Positions 24,443 to 32,331 of a stretch of DNA of 55,544 nucleotides are shown here, piece after piece. The DNA is from DAOTXR01 sp034435375 (GTDB taxonomy: Bacteria > Chloroflexota > Anaerolineae > Aggregatilineales > UBA3940). A program made the translations under genes and the position numbers. The first letter of the stretch is position 1, and each line of letters opens with the position of its first letter. The stretch lies in assembly GCA_034435375.1 (NCBI GenBank), contig DAOTXR010000006.1, positions 1-55,544 of the forward strand, in the 5' to 3' direction. Below the pieces are notes generated by a model. That model had not been told where the DNA came from. It searched no databases and saw only the letters and a list, made by a program, of their open reading frames with translations.

Positions 24443-25153
24443 TCACTCGCTGCCCGCTGGCTGGTGTGTTCGCAGCAGCCAGACCAACGCCGCGCCGTGG
24501 ATAGCCCCTACCACCGCTCCGGCAGCCACGACCGTCACAAGGATGGCCGCCACGGAAAACACGGTCAGACCCGTGGGAGAGATGGCGCTCGGCCCGATAA
24601 ACGTCAGCGGCAGGCCGCACATCCAGGCCAGAGCATTGGCCAGCACCCACCAGCCTGCTTTGGAGACATGGCGGCGCAGGATGATCCACTGCGGCAGGCC
24701 GAGGATGGTTCCCAGCGCCAATCCTGCCGGAGCAACAAGAGCGATCATCAGCGCGTCATTGACCTCCGGTGGTGGCGCAGCAGAGACCGGTTGGGCTGCT
24801 GTGTCGGCGGCAAGGGACATCGCCGTGCTGAAGGTCATGGCCAGCAGCCAGGCTACGCCCGCGCCGGCTGCCGTGGCGATAACCCACGATCGCCAGCGCA
24901 GGGCAGGCAGCGGGCGGCGTAACACCCATCCCTGCGCCAACCCGACCACCACACCTTCGAAGAGGGTGCCCAGCAACACGGCTAAGAGCGCCATCCCCAG
25001 CTCGATCCACACCCCCGGCGACGACTGCATAGTCAAAAACAACGCTGCACCCACCAGCAACGACCCGCCCAGGCCGACCCCCTCGGCCAGGGCATTGGCG
25101 GCCACCCATCGGACATACAGCCCATAGCCGGAGTTTACCTTAGCTTGAGACAT
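24443..25153 (-). CDS. Predicted polytopic membrane protein, unknown function
   Basis: A 236-residue protein with about six hydrophobic helices ('GVGLGGSLLVGAALFLTM', 'LLAVLLGTLFEGVVVGLAQG', 'WVIATAAGAGVAWLLAMT', 'VVAAGAVVGAIHGAALVWLL'). Two loops carry similar 'G-L-x-Q-W-x-x-L-R-R' segments ('GLAQGWVLRRPLPAL' and 'GLPQWIILRRHVSKA'), suggesting internal duplication of a three-helix unit. The start at 25153 is favoured by GAAGGAT upstream. It converges with the molybdoenzyme, ending 5 bp from it. No function is evident. Confidence 0.85.
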   Translation of the reverse strand: MSQAKVNSGYGLYVRWVAANALAEGVGLGGSLLVGAALFLTMQSSPGVWIELGMALLAVLLGTLFEGVVVGLAQGWVLRRPLPALRWRSWVIATAAGAGVAWLLAMTFSTAMSLAADTAAQPVSAAPPPEVNDALMIALVAPAGLALGTILGLPQWIILRRHVSKAGWWVLANALAWMCGLPLTFIGPSAISPTGLTVFSVAAILVTVVAAGAVVGAIHGAALVWLLRTHQPAGSE

Positions 25154-25244
25154 AGAAACGATCCTTCCATGGGAAGAGCGCCGGGACTCCAGATGATCCT
25201 CTGCGCCGGCAAAAAGCTCGTCTCGATAATTGTCAGGGAAACGC

Positions 25245-25697
25245 TTAACTCCGAACGGGGACCAGATCGGAGAAGCGCACCACGACCCGATTGTGCGCCA
25301 GCTGCGCGAGAGCCGCCGGGTCAACAGCCTGACCATCGGGAGTGAGGTCGATCTTCAGGTATCGGCGATAAGCCGGCGCCAGCCGCAGCATGGTCAGCAG
25401 AGACTCGGCAACCAGCTGCGAGTCTTCGAGAACCTCACTTCTGGCCCGCAAATCCTCTCCCCGGACACGCAGCATCACCGCTGCACCTCCCCGGAGATTG
25501 CGCCACCAGGTGCGGTTCGATAGGCTGATGGTCAGGAAAATGCCGTCATCCCGAACATAGTTGACTGGCAGGGTGTACTGCCTGCCGCTTTTGCTTCCCA
25601 TGTAGGTGACAGCCAGGATGGACTTGCTGAGCAAGCCATGCAGCGGCGACCGCAGCACAGCCAGCATCAGGGGATTATACAGCTTCTGCCAGTTCAC
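25245..25697 (-). CDS. Deazaflavin (F420)-dependent nitroreductase/quinone reductase-like protein
   Basis: A 150-residue split-barrel protein of the DUF385/Ddn type. The family pattern is visible: 'LAVTYMGSKSGRQYTLPVNY' (the 'T-x-G-R-K-S-G-x-x-R' cofactor loop), then 'WWRNLRGGAAVMLRVRGEDL'. Such proteins bind F420 or a related flavin and reduce quinones or nitro compounds, often at the membrane. Here the loop reads G-S-K-S-G, close to but not identical with the mycobacterial form. GTG start at 25697 with GAAGGGACC upstream. Cofactor use (F420 versus FMN) cannot be told from sequence alone, and no F420 synthesis gene is in the window. Confidence 0.8.
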   Translation of the reverse strand: MNWQKLYNPLMLAVLRSPLHGLLSKSILAVTYMGSKSGRQYTLPVNYVRDDGIFLTISLSNRTWWRNLRGGAAVMLRVRGEDLRARSEVLEDSQLVAESLLTMLRLAPAYRRYLKIDLTPDGQAVDPAALAQLAHNRVVVRFSDLVPVRS

Positions 25698-25780
25698 CAG
25701 AGGTCCCTTCGTGGAACGTGCAGCCAGAGCAGCACGTTGAGGTCCAGTTCAGCCAGACGCCAGACAGGCTCCAGAGACGG

Positions 25781-26077
25781 TCAAGCTGAGCCATGTCGGT
25801 TGTCATCCAGTGACAGAACGATCTCATAACGAACCGGAGGATTCAACGACATCGGGCACGAAAGCGGCCCGGCAGCAGAGCAGGTATGGCACCCTGTCTC
25901 CATGCACAGCGTTCCATCTGCTGCTCCCACAGTGCGCAATCGCCGCTGAGCCACCCAAAAGTCGAGCATCTCCTGGACAACCTCGGGCGCAAGGCCCACC
26001 TGGAGGCTAACCTCCTGAAGGGTCAGCGGCCCTCCGGCATTCTTGAGCGCGTGCAGCACAACCTCCGACGGCAGCAT
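25781..26077 (-). CDS. FeoC-like winged-helix protein with a cysteine cluster
   Basis: A 98-residue protein. The N-terminal half is a small winged helix ('LHALKNAGGPLTLQEVSLQV', 'EMLDFWVAQRRLRTV'). It is followed by a Cys cluster 'CMETGCHTCSAAGPLSCP', C-x4-C-x2-C-x7-C, the arrangement of FeoC-like Fe-S regulators. The start at 26077 is chosen because CAGGA precedes it and the protein then begins as the family does; a longer frame to 26239 adds an unrelated stretch. It lies at the end of the metal ABC transporter group, not next to feoAB, so an iron- or redox-sensing role for that operon is possible. Confidence 0.75.
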   Translation of the reverse strand: MLPSEVVLHALKNAGGPLTLQEVSLQVGLAPEVVQEMLDFWVAQRRLRTVGAADGTLCMETGCHTCSAAGPLSCPMSLNPPVRYEIVLSLDDNRHGSA

Positions 26078-26251
26078 GGCAGTCCTGAGCTTGCGGTACA
26101 GAGAAGACCCGCCCCCTGGAGACCTGAGCAACCCCAGGCGTCCATTATGACTCTGCAAGCTCATGTTCAGAACAAATGCAAATGCAGAGAAACATGAGCC
26201 ATACCTATTATTGTACGGTGGCAGCAAGACAGTTTCCACTATTGGCGAGAA

Positions 26252-26524
26252 TCAGGGGCGAGGTTGCTCCAGACCACAGATGGCTGCCCACAGGACGACC
26301 AACGCCGCCAACGCCAGCGAAGACCACTCGTACAGAGGCCGGAGGTACGCAGGTGGCAGAAGAGCCACTGGCGCCCCCAGCAGGCACGTCGCCCCACCGA
26401 AGGCCAGGAGCGCGATCAGCAGCCCTAGCCTGTCCGGCCTGCGCCAGCGGGGCAGGCCCGACCAGCGAGCAAGCTCACGGCGGTAGATAGGGCTGCTGAA
26501 CCCATGGATCAGGCGCGAGATCAT
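26252..26524 (-). CDS. Small membrane protein or ABC-permease N-terminal fragment
   Basis: A 90-residue frame starting 8 bp after the metal permease stop. It begins 'MISRLIHGFSSPIYRRELAR' followed by W-S-G and a basic stretch, then two helices ('LGLLIALLAFGGATCLLG', 'LALAALVVLWAAICGL'). A short amphipathic start followed by 'P-I-x-x-R-E-L' resembles the beginning of ABC-2 type permeases, so this may be a truncated remnant. The ribosome site is weak. Confidence 0.45.
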   Translation of the reverse strand: MISRLIHGFSSPIYRRELARWSGLPRWRRPDRLGLLIALLAFGGATCLLGAPVALLPPAYLRPLYEWSSLALAALVVLWAAICGLEQPRP

Positions 26525-26532
26525 GCAGTGCT

Positions 26533-27372
26533 CTATCGTCTGGCCCGTCGGCGCCAAACCAGCCCTCGCTGAGGCGCGAACAGGAAGGCCAACACAAAGA
26601 ACACGGTGAGCGTCAGGACGATGGCCGGACCGGAGGGGACGCCTGCGTAGTAAGAGATGTACAGACCTACCAGCGCCGCCAGCATCGCCAGCAGCGCCCC
26701 CAGCGCCATGATGCGCGGCAGCCGCCGCGCGAGCAATGAGGCCGTGGCTGCTGGCGTCACAAGCAGCGCGGCAACCATGATCACGCCAACGGCCTGGATG
26801 CCAGATACGATCACCAGGGCCAGCAGAACAAGAAGGCCATAGCGTACCAGCCCTGGTGAGAGGCCAATGGCCACTGCATGGCCAGGATCGAATGAGGTAA
26901 CGAGCAATTCTTTATAAAAGGCCGTCACAGCCCCAACAGCGACCAACGTCACAACGGCCATGATCCACAGATCAGAGGGTGAGATGCCCAGGATGTTGCC
27001 AAACAGGATGTGGGTGAGGTCGCGGTAGCTCTGCACACGGCTGAGCAGCGCAACGCCGAGCGCAAACAGGCCAGAGAACATCACCCCAATGGCCGTATCT
27101 TCACGAACCTCGCGCTCCTGGCTGAACCAGCCGATCCCTAGCGCAGTTACGATCCCGGCGATCAGCGCGCCAACGAACAGATCGGCGCCTCGCAAAAAGG
27201 CGATCACCACGCCGGGCAGCACGGTGTGAGCAATCGCGTCACCGACGAAGGCCATTCCCCGCAGGACCACAAACGCCCCCAGCACCGCGCAGCCCACGCC
27301 GACCAGCATCCCGGCCACAAGTCCGCGCTGCATAAAGGCATAGGTGAACGGCTCCACGATCCAGTGGATCAT
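26533..27372 (-). CDS. Zinc/manganese-type ABC transporter permease
   Basis: A 279-residue integral membrane subunit of the ABC-3 (ZnuB/MntB/SitC) family with eight or nine predicted helices. Family marks include 'VGCAVLGAFVVLRGMAFVGD' followed by AIAHTVLPG, where the 'G-D-A-I-A-H-x-x-L-P-G' loop contacts the ATPase, 'DTAIGVMFSGLFALGVALLS' and 'ILGISPSDLW'. It is the third gene of a minus-strand set after the binding protein and the ATPase. Zn, Mn or Fe cannot be separated from the permease alone. An RBS-like AGGGATG lies before the ATG at 27372. Confidence 0.94.
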   Translation of the reverse strand: MIHWIVEPFTYAFMQRGLVAGMLVGVGCAVLGAFVVLRGMAFVGDAIAHTVLPGVVIAFLRGADLFVGALIAGIVTALGIGWFSQEREVREDTAIGVMFSGLFALGVALLSRVQSYRDLTHILFGNILGISPSDLWIMAVVTLVAVGAVTAFYKELLVTSFDPGHAVAIGLSPGLVRYGLLVLLALVIVSGIQAVGVIMVAALLVTPAATASLLARRLPRIMALGALLAMLAALVGLYISYYAGVPSGPAIVLTLTVFFVLAFLFAPQRGLVWRRRARR

Positions 27373-27423
27373 TGCATCATCCCTGTCATGCAGGTATGCG
27401 CCGCCTGGGGAAGGGGGTGTCCT

Positions 27424-28254
27424 CTACGGCTGAGCCTGCTGCACGGTGTGTCCAACGATCTCTTCCTCGGGACAATCGGTGCACAGGCGGACACCATAAG
27501 CGCGCGCCAGGGTTGCTGCTGTCAGCACTTCACCCACAGGCCCATCGGCAACCACGCGCCGATCCAGAAACACGGCCCGGTTGAAGTGGATCGGCAGGAT
27601 GCCCAGGTCATGTGTGGTGACGATCACGGTGCGATCCTGGCGGGCCAGCTCCTCCAACGTATGGAAAATCATCTCTTGGGTGGGCACATCTAGGTTGTTG
27701 AGCGGCTCATCGAGAAGCAACAGATCGGCTTCCTGAGCCAGTGTGCGAGCCAGCATCACACGCTGCTGTTGCCCCCCCGACAGCTCGCCGATCTGACGGT
27801 CAGCCAGCTCCTCCAGGTCCATCGTACTCAGAGCCGCCTCCACCGCCTGATGATCGACGCGGCGCGGCCATCTCAACCATCCCAGATGAGTATAGCGGCC
27901 CATCATCACCACCTGGCGCACTGTCACCGGGAAGCGCCAATCCACGTCGCCACGCTGTGGGACGTACCCAATGTGATGATGACATGCTCCAGCAGGATGG
28001 CCATAGACACGAATCGCGCCCTGGGGGGGCCGTTCCAGCCCAGCCACCAGCTTGATCAGCGTGGACTTGCCCGCCCCGTTCGGCCCTACCAGCGCCAGCT
28101 TCTCACCGGGCTGGACGCGCAGCGACACGCTCTCCAGGGCCGGCTGGGATGCGCCGGGGTATGTGAAGGTCAGGCCCTCGATCCACAGCGCCAGCTCGCC
28201 CGGCATGGGCCGGGCAGTGTGAACACGTCCATAGGCAGCCAACCTGAGCGCCAC
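27424..28254 (-). CDS. Metal ABC transporter ATP-binding protein
   Basis: A 276-residue ATPase. Walker A 'GPNGAGKSTLIKLVAG', Q-loop 'IGYVPQRGDVDWRFPVTVRQ', the signature 'LSGGQQQRVMLARTLAQEAD', Walker B 'LLLLDEPLNNLD' and the H-loop His in 'VIVTTHDLG' are all intact. 'DVDWRFPVTV' after the Q-loop is typical of Mn/Zn/Fe ABC-3 ATPases. The C-terminus holds 'LCTDCPEEEIVGH', an extra Cys/His tail. GTG start at 28254 behind GAGGGGG; an inner Met at 28206 is possible. It is the second gene of the operon. Confidence 0.94.
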   Translation of the reverse strand: MALRLAAYGRVHTARPMPGELALWIEGLTFTYPGASQPALESVSLRVQPGEKLALVGPNGAGKSTLIKLVAGLERPPQGAIRVYGHPAGACHHHIGYVPQRGDVDWRFPVTVRQVVMMGRYTHLGWLRWPRRVDHQAVEAALSTMDLEELADRQIGELSGGQQQRVMLARTLAQEADLLLLDEPLNNLDVPTQEMIFHTLEELARQDRTVIVTTHDLGILPIHFNRAVFLDRRVVADGPVGEVLTAATLARAYGVRLCTDCPEEEIVGHTVQQAQP

Positions 28255-28306
28255 TGCAACAACCCCCTCACCAGAGCCGCGTAGATCCCCTCAGCACACA
28301 GCTCGC

Positions 28307-29323
28307 TTACGACGGACCCAGCGCAGCCACCAGAGTATCTACGTTGGTGCGCATCATGTCAATGTAGGTCTCAGCCCCGCTGCCTGGCCCACCCAGCTCG
28401 TGATACAGATAGAAAATTTGCACCTCATGGCCCACCTCAGCGGCCACAGTACGAGCCAGTTCATCGCTCACGGAGGTCGAGACAAAGATGGCCCTCACCT
28501 GCTCAGCCCGAATGACATCGACCAGCGCCGCCAGGTCGGCGGCGGCTGGTTGAGCCGAGGTGGTCACGTTCGGGATCACCGCCCCCACAACCTCAAAGCC
28601 GTAACGTCGCGCAAAGTAGGCCAATGCCTCGTGATCGGTGACCAGCTTACGGTCAGATTCCGGAATACGGGCTACCTGATCGGCAATGTAGGCGTCTAAC
28701 GCCTCAAGTTGCGCCCGGTAAGCTTGAGCATTGGCTGCGTAGATGTCAGCATGAGCCGGATCGAGCATCGACAGAGCGTCGGCGATGTGATCAGCCCAGA
28801 TCATGACGTTGCGAGGGTCCAGCCAGGTGTGCGGGTCGCCCTCGGCATGCTCGTGCTCATCCTCGCCTGCGTGATCTGTTTCTGCCTCGTGGCCGCCCGC
28901 GATCACATCCACCCCCGCTGAAACCGGCACGACTGGCACCCGGCCTTCCAGCGCCTCCAGCGCCCCGATCAGACCTTCCTCATAGTCCAACCCATTTGAA
29001 AAGACCACATCGGCGCTCTCGAGCAGAGCAACATCTTCCGGAGCCGGCTCGTAGGTGTGCGGGTCCTGGCCCACATCCATCAGCGAGACTGACTCAACCC
29101 GACTGCCTGCCACCTGCGCCACCACATCCCCAATCATACTCGTGGTGGCAACGACCTTCAACTTCTCGCCCGGCTCTAGCGATATGGCAGACAGGGTCGG
29201 GATCACCATCTCGGCAGTGTGTTCATCTTCTTCAACGAGGTCTGAAGGAGGCGCACAACCAGCCAGGACGATCAGCGTCATCAGCACGATGGACCATAGC
29301 TGTAGAACTAACCGACGGCCCAT
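28307..29323 (-). CDS. Metal-binding lipoprotein of a ZnuA/MntA-type ABC transporter
   Basis: A 338-residue cluster A-I solute-binding lipoprotein. The signal ends 'VLAGCAPPSDL' (lipobox L-A-G-C). The metal site uses a His in 'DVGQDPHTYEPAPEDVALLE', a second in 'EGDPHTWLDPRNVMIWADHI', a Glu/His region in 'LVTDHEALAYFARRYGFEVV' and an Asp late in the C-lobe. Between the first two sites is a His/Glu/Asp-rich loop (about 165-185, 'HEAETDHAGEDEHEHAE'), a feature of zinc-specific ZnuA proteins. That favours Zn over Mn. The start at 29323 has GGGGGGGCGAG upstream. It is the first gene of the transporter operon, behind a clear promoter. Confidence 0.93.
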   Translation of the reverse strand: MGRRLVLQLWSIVLMTLIVLAGCAPPSDLVEEDEHTAEMVIPTLSAISLEPGEKLKVVATTSMIGDVVAQVAGSRVESVSLMDVGQDPHTYEPAPEDVALLESADVVFSNGLDYEEGLIGALEALEGRVPVVPVSAGVDVIAGGHEAETDHAGEDEHEHAEGDPHTWLDPRNVMIWADHIADALSMLDPAHADIYAANAQAYRAQLEALDAYIADQVARIPESDRKLVTDHEALAYFARRYGFEVVGAVIPNVTTSAQPAAADLAALVDVIRAEQVRAIFVSTSVSDELARTVAAEVGHEVQIFYLYHELGGPGSGAETYIDMMRTNVDTLVAALGPS

Positions 29324-29369
29324 ATCTCGCCCCCCCGTAATGAGACATTGTATCAATTAGCCGCGGCGG

Positions 29370-29398
29370 ATTATACATATCACCTGAGACGAAGTCAA
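29370..29398 (-). promoter_or_regulatory. Promoter of the metal transporter operon (TTGACT, 17 bp, TATAAT)
   Basis: On the minus strand TTGACT (29398-29393) and TATAAT (29375-29370) are 17 bp apart, ending about 46 bp before the ATG. I see no Zur-like palindrome over it. The rest of 29399-29551 shows nothing certain. Confidence 0.8.
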
Positions 29399-29551
29399 GA
29401 GCAAAGCAAGGTTATCGGGCAAAAGAAAGGATCTGCTTGCCAACCTCACCCCAGATGGCACGCCAATCGGAGGTTGGGTATGTAGCTCTGGAGGGAAAAC
29501 CTCAAGGGGCCCCCTGGCTGCTGTCAGGTCGGGAGTGTTTCTGAGCGCGTC

Positions 29552-31087
29552 TTACCGGATCAAAGGAATACGCCGCCACACTTTGAGCAGCCACAACAGC
29601 ATATTGGCCAGCTTCTCGTTAATCGAGAGCGCCGTCTCGCCGCTGCCAATCTGGATGAACGTGCGGTTGACAAGGATCGTCTGCGGCTCGGTAAATTTAC
29701 GGATGCCTTCCGGGCCATGTCGCCGCCCTACCCCACTCTCTTTGAAACCTCCCATCGGCGCATCGACAGCGGCCCAACCCATGTAGCTGTCATTGACGCA
29801 CACGATCCCGGCATCCAACTGCGCCGCGACACGTTCACCCAGCCGTCGGTTGTGGGTGGCAACGGCAGCGTACAGGCCATAGCGGCTGTCGTTGATGCGG
29901 CGCACGGCTTCATCAAGCGAGTCAGCGCGATAGACAGAGAGCAGCGGGCCAAAGGTCTCCTGGCTGTAGACAGCCATATCAGGCGTCACGCCCACCAGAA
30001 CGGTCGGCTCGTAAAACAATGGGCCGAGATCGGGACGGCGTTTGCCGCCACACAGCACCTGCGCCCCCTTGTCCACGGCATCCTGCACATGCGCCTCAAC
30101 TGCCCGAAGCTGTTCCTCGCTGATCAGCGAGCCGAGGTCGGTCCCAAAGCTGCGGTCGCTGCCCAGGCGGATTGCATCTATCTGGCGCTTCAATTCACCG
30201 ACGAAGGCGTCGTACACACGCGAGTCGACGTACAGACGCTCAAAGTTGATGCATACCTGCCCACAGTTATTGAAAGTGCCCTCAATAGCGACGGTGGCAG
30301 CATGCCGGAGGTTGGCATCTGAGAGCACGAGCATGGCATTCTTGCCACCCAACTCCATGCTGTAGGGGATCAGGCGGCGGGCTGCTCGCTCGGCGACTTT
30401 GCGCCCCACCTCGGTGCTGCCGGTGAACATCACATAATCCACGTGATCAATCAGCGCATTGCCCAGCGCACTGCCCGGCCCAACGACAACCTGAAGGACC
30501 TCAGGCGGCAGGCCGGCCTCGATCATGCGGTCGCGCATCCACAGCGCCGAGAGAGGGGTCAGCGTGGCAGGCTTCAGGACGACCGCGTTGCCCGCCAACA
30601 GCGCCGGGATGGCATCGTCAGTGGCCAGGATAAAGGGGAAGTTCCACGGGCTAATAATGCCCACCACTCCCAGTGGGCGGTAGATCACCTTCGTCCGGTC
30701 ACGTAGCGGGATGGCAGACCGCACCCGGTGGGCGCGCAGGGCCTTGTGGCCGTGGTGAGCATAATAGCGGGCCGTCACACACACAGCGAACAACTCAACA
30801 AAGGCATCGCGCCGTGACTTGCCTGCCTCGGCCTGGATGACATCGAACAACGCTTCATGGCGGTCGAGGATCAAGTCATGGAAACGTTTGATCACCTGCG
30901 CTCGCCTGTGAAACGGCAGCGCAGCCCAGGCGGGCTGGACCTGTCTGGCAAGCTCAATGGCGGAAATCACGTCTTCAGGGGTGCTGCGCGGCACTGTACC
31001 GACGACCTCGCCGGTGATGGGGCTGCGGACAACTACAGTCTCCTGCACATCCTGGCCTGGATGCATTGGCGCTGCCTGGACTATCAT
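29552..31087 (-). CDS. Aldehyde dehydrogenase family protein (succinate-semialdehyde/other aldehydes)
   Basis: A 511-residue NAD(P)-dependent aldehyde dehydrogenase. The Rossmann region has 'GVVGIISPWNFPFILATDDA' and 'VMFTGSTEVGRKVAERAARR', the general-base Glu is in 'SMELGGKNAMLVLSDAN', and the nucleophile Cys is in 'TFNNCGQVCINFERLYVD' (second Cys by family alignment). 'YSQETFGPLLSVYRADSLDE' and 'MGGFKESGVGRRHGPEGI' complete the fold. The last ~35 residues form a hydrophobic/basic tail ('EKLANMLLWLLKVWRRIPLI') not needed for catalysis, perhaps for membrane association. AAGGAG lies 5 bp before the ATG. The substrate is not fixed by sequence. Confidence 0.92.
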   Translation of the reverse strand: MIVQAAPMHPGQDVQETVVVRSPITGEVVGTVPRSTPEDVISAIELARQVQPAWAALPFHRRAQVIKRFHDLILDRHEALFDVIQAEAGKSRRDAFVELFAVCVTARYYAHHGHKALRAHRVRSAIPLRDRTKVIYRPLGVVGIISPWNFPFILATDDAIPALLAGNAVVLKPATLTPLSALWMRDRMIEAGLPPEVLQVVVGPGSALGNALIDHVDYVMFTGSTEVGRKVAERAARRLIPYSMELGGKNAMLVLSDANLRHAATVAIEGTFNNCGQVCINFERLYVDSRVYDAFVGELKRQIDAIRLGSDRSFGTDLGSLISEEQLRAVEAHVQDAVDKGAQVLCGGKRRPDLGPLFYEPTVLVGVTPDMAVYSQETFGPLLSVYRADSLDEAVRRINDSRYGLYAAVATHNRRLGERVAAQLDAGIVCVNDSYMGWAAVDAPMGGFKESGVGRRHGPEGIRKFTEPQTILVNRTFIQIGSGETALSINEKLANMLLWLLKVWRRIPLIR

Positions 31088-31422
31088 ATCGCTCCTTTCA
31101 GATCAGCCTAACTCAAGCTGCTCGTCTCCACAACCCTACACTCCGCCCTCCCCCTCTTCACCAGACCTCGACGCCCTGGAGAAGTATAAGGATTGAGCAC
31201 GATCTTAGCATTGCCTGCCGACCTGTCAACCAGGAGAGGAGGCAGCCTGCTCCAACGGACACTTCAACTCTGTGTCTCCCTAGATGTTTGACCGACGCTG
31301 TCGGCCTATCGATGCAACTCTGCCGCCCTTGATAACGTATGTATGAATGAATGCCTGACCCTCTGGGGTCTGGCACCCGACCTTACGGTGATTTCACCGG
31401 CAGTGGCAAGGAGTGACAGATT
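31088..31422. other. Intergenic region between divergent genes
   Basis: No gene is seen. A TATACT on the minus strand near 31190 could serve the aldehyde dehydrogenase. GACCC/GGGTC around 31357-31370 can form a short hairpin ahead of the small membrane protein. Neither is certain. Confidence 0.3.
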
Positions 31423-31653
31423 ATGGCAGAAGTGAGAGTCAGACGGTCAACTCCCTGGTTCTTGTGGCCAGTGGTCGCGACCTGGCGGCTACTGACCTTC
31501 ATCATCGAGATGACTGGGCGGCTGGTCGGCGTTGTGATCGGGCTGGCGTTGGTGATCGCAGGAGTGGTGGTGAGTCTGACAGTGATCGGCGCCATCGTTG
31601 GGGTGCCGCTGGCCCTCCTGGGCCTGTTGCTGATGATTCGATGCATCTTCTGA
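31423..31653 (+). CDS. Small membrane protein (76 aa)
   Basis: A short protein with a basic N-terminus ('MAEVRVRRSTPWFLWPVVAT') and two hydrophobic segments, about 18-34 and 38-73 ('GVVIGLALVIAGVVVSLTVI', then 'VGVPLALLGLLLMI'). The Gly/Val-rich second segment resembles small glycine-zipper membrane proteins. AAGGAG lies just before the ATG, supporting translation. It is followed 52 bp later by another membrane protein on the same strand. Function unknown. Confidence 0.7.
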   Translation: MAEVRVRRSTPWFLWPVVATWRLLTFIIEMTGRLVGVVIGLALVIAGVVVSLTVIGAIVGVPLALLGLLLMIRCIF

Positions 31654-31705
31654 TGTATTGTGGCCATCTTGAGCAATTAGTGTAACTTTGGTATGGAGTT
31701 CTGAC

Positions 31706-32095
31706 ATGAATGAAAATCTACCCCTCAACGAACGACCCACAAATCGCCACCTGGCCTCGAACAGCACGCTGTGGATCGGGCTGATCCTGCTGATCGTCGG
31801 CGGCATCCTGTTGATGAACAGCCTGGGCATCTCTATCCATGTGCCCTTCAACTGGTGGGCGATCTTCATCCTGATCCCGGCAGTGCACGCCTTGCGCCGG
31901 GGGATGGCCATGCTGAACGAAGCTCGCATCCAGGGACAGCCACTGACACACTACGGGCGAAGCCATCTGGTGCTCGGCGCGATTCTGCTGATCGTGACGT
32001 TCATTCTGATGTTCAACCTGAACTGGGGCCTGCTGTGGCCAGCCCTTCTGATTGCTGGCGGAGTATCGCTGCTATATGCAAGTGTCAGCCGGTAA
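31706..32095 (+). CDS. Membrane protein with LiaF/DUF5668-like helices (129 aa)
   Basis: The protein has four hydrophobic segments arranged as two hairpins: 'LWIGLILLIVGGILLMNSLG', then 'WWAIFILIPAVHALRR', a short loop, 'HLVLGAILLIVTFILMFNLN' and 'WGLLWPALLIAGGVSLLYAS'. The repeat 'G-x-I-L-L-I-V' followed by 'W-x-x-x-x-P-x-L-I-x-x-G' is typical of the transmembrane unit in LiaF/DUF5668 envelope-stress proteins. The start at 31706 has GGAG at 31695. It probably forms a two-gene unit with the small protein upstream. Function unknown. Confidence 0.78.
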   Translation: MNENLPLNERPTNRHLASNSTLWIGLILLIVGGILLMNSLGISIHVPFNWWAIFILIPAVHALRRGMAMLNEARIQGQPLTHYGRSHLVLGAILLIVTFILMFNLNWGLLWPALLIAGGVSLLYASVSR

Positions 32096-32151
32096 GATCG
32101 CTCAAGCCGACTGATCGAGCCAACTCGCGCTCGAACCCACGCCCTGGTCAT

Positions 32152-32186
32152 TGCCCGGCATCAACTGAGACTTGCCGGGCATTTGC
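32152..32186 (+). terminator. Terminator of the small membrane-protein operon
   Basis: TGCCCGGCA (32152-32160) and TGCCGGGCA (32173-32181) form a 9-bp stem with a 12-base loop, followed by TTTGCC. It lies 56 bp after the stop at 32095. Confidence 0.65.
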
Positions 32187-32331
32187 CTTCCCGCCAACAC
32201 AAACGGGGCTGTTTCAGTTTGATGGGTCAGCCTCACCCCCGACCCATTGTCTTAAAATGCACGCACACAAACCACCAACTTGACGGCAGTGTTACAATAA
32301 ATGCAGACTTTGTGAGAGCAGGAGCCAGGGC

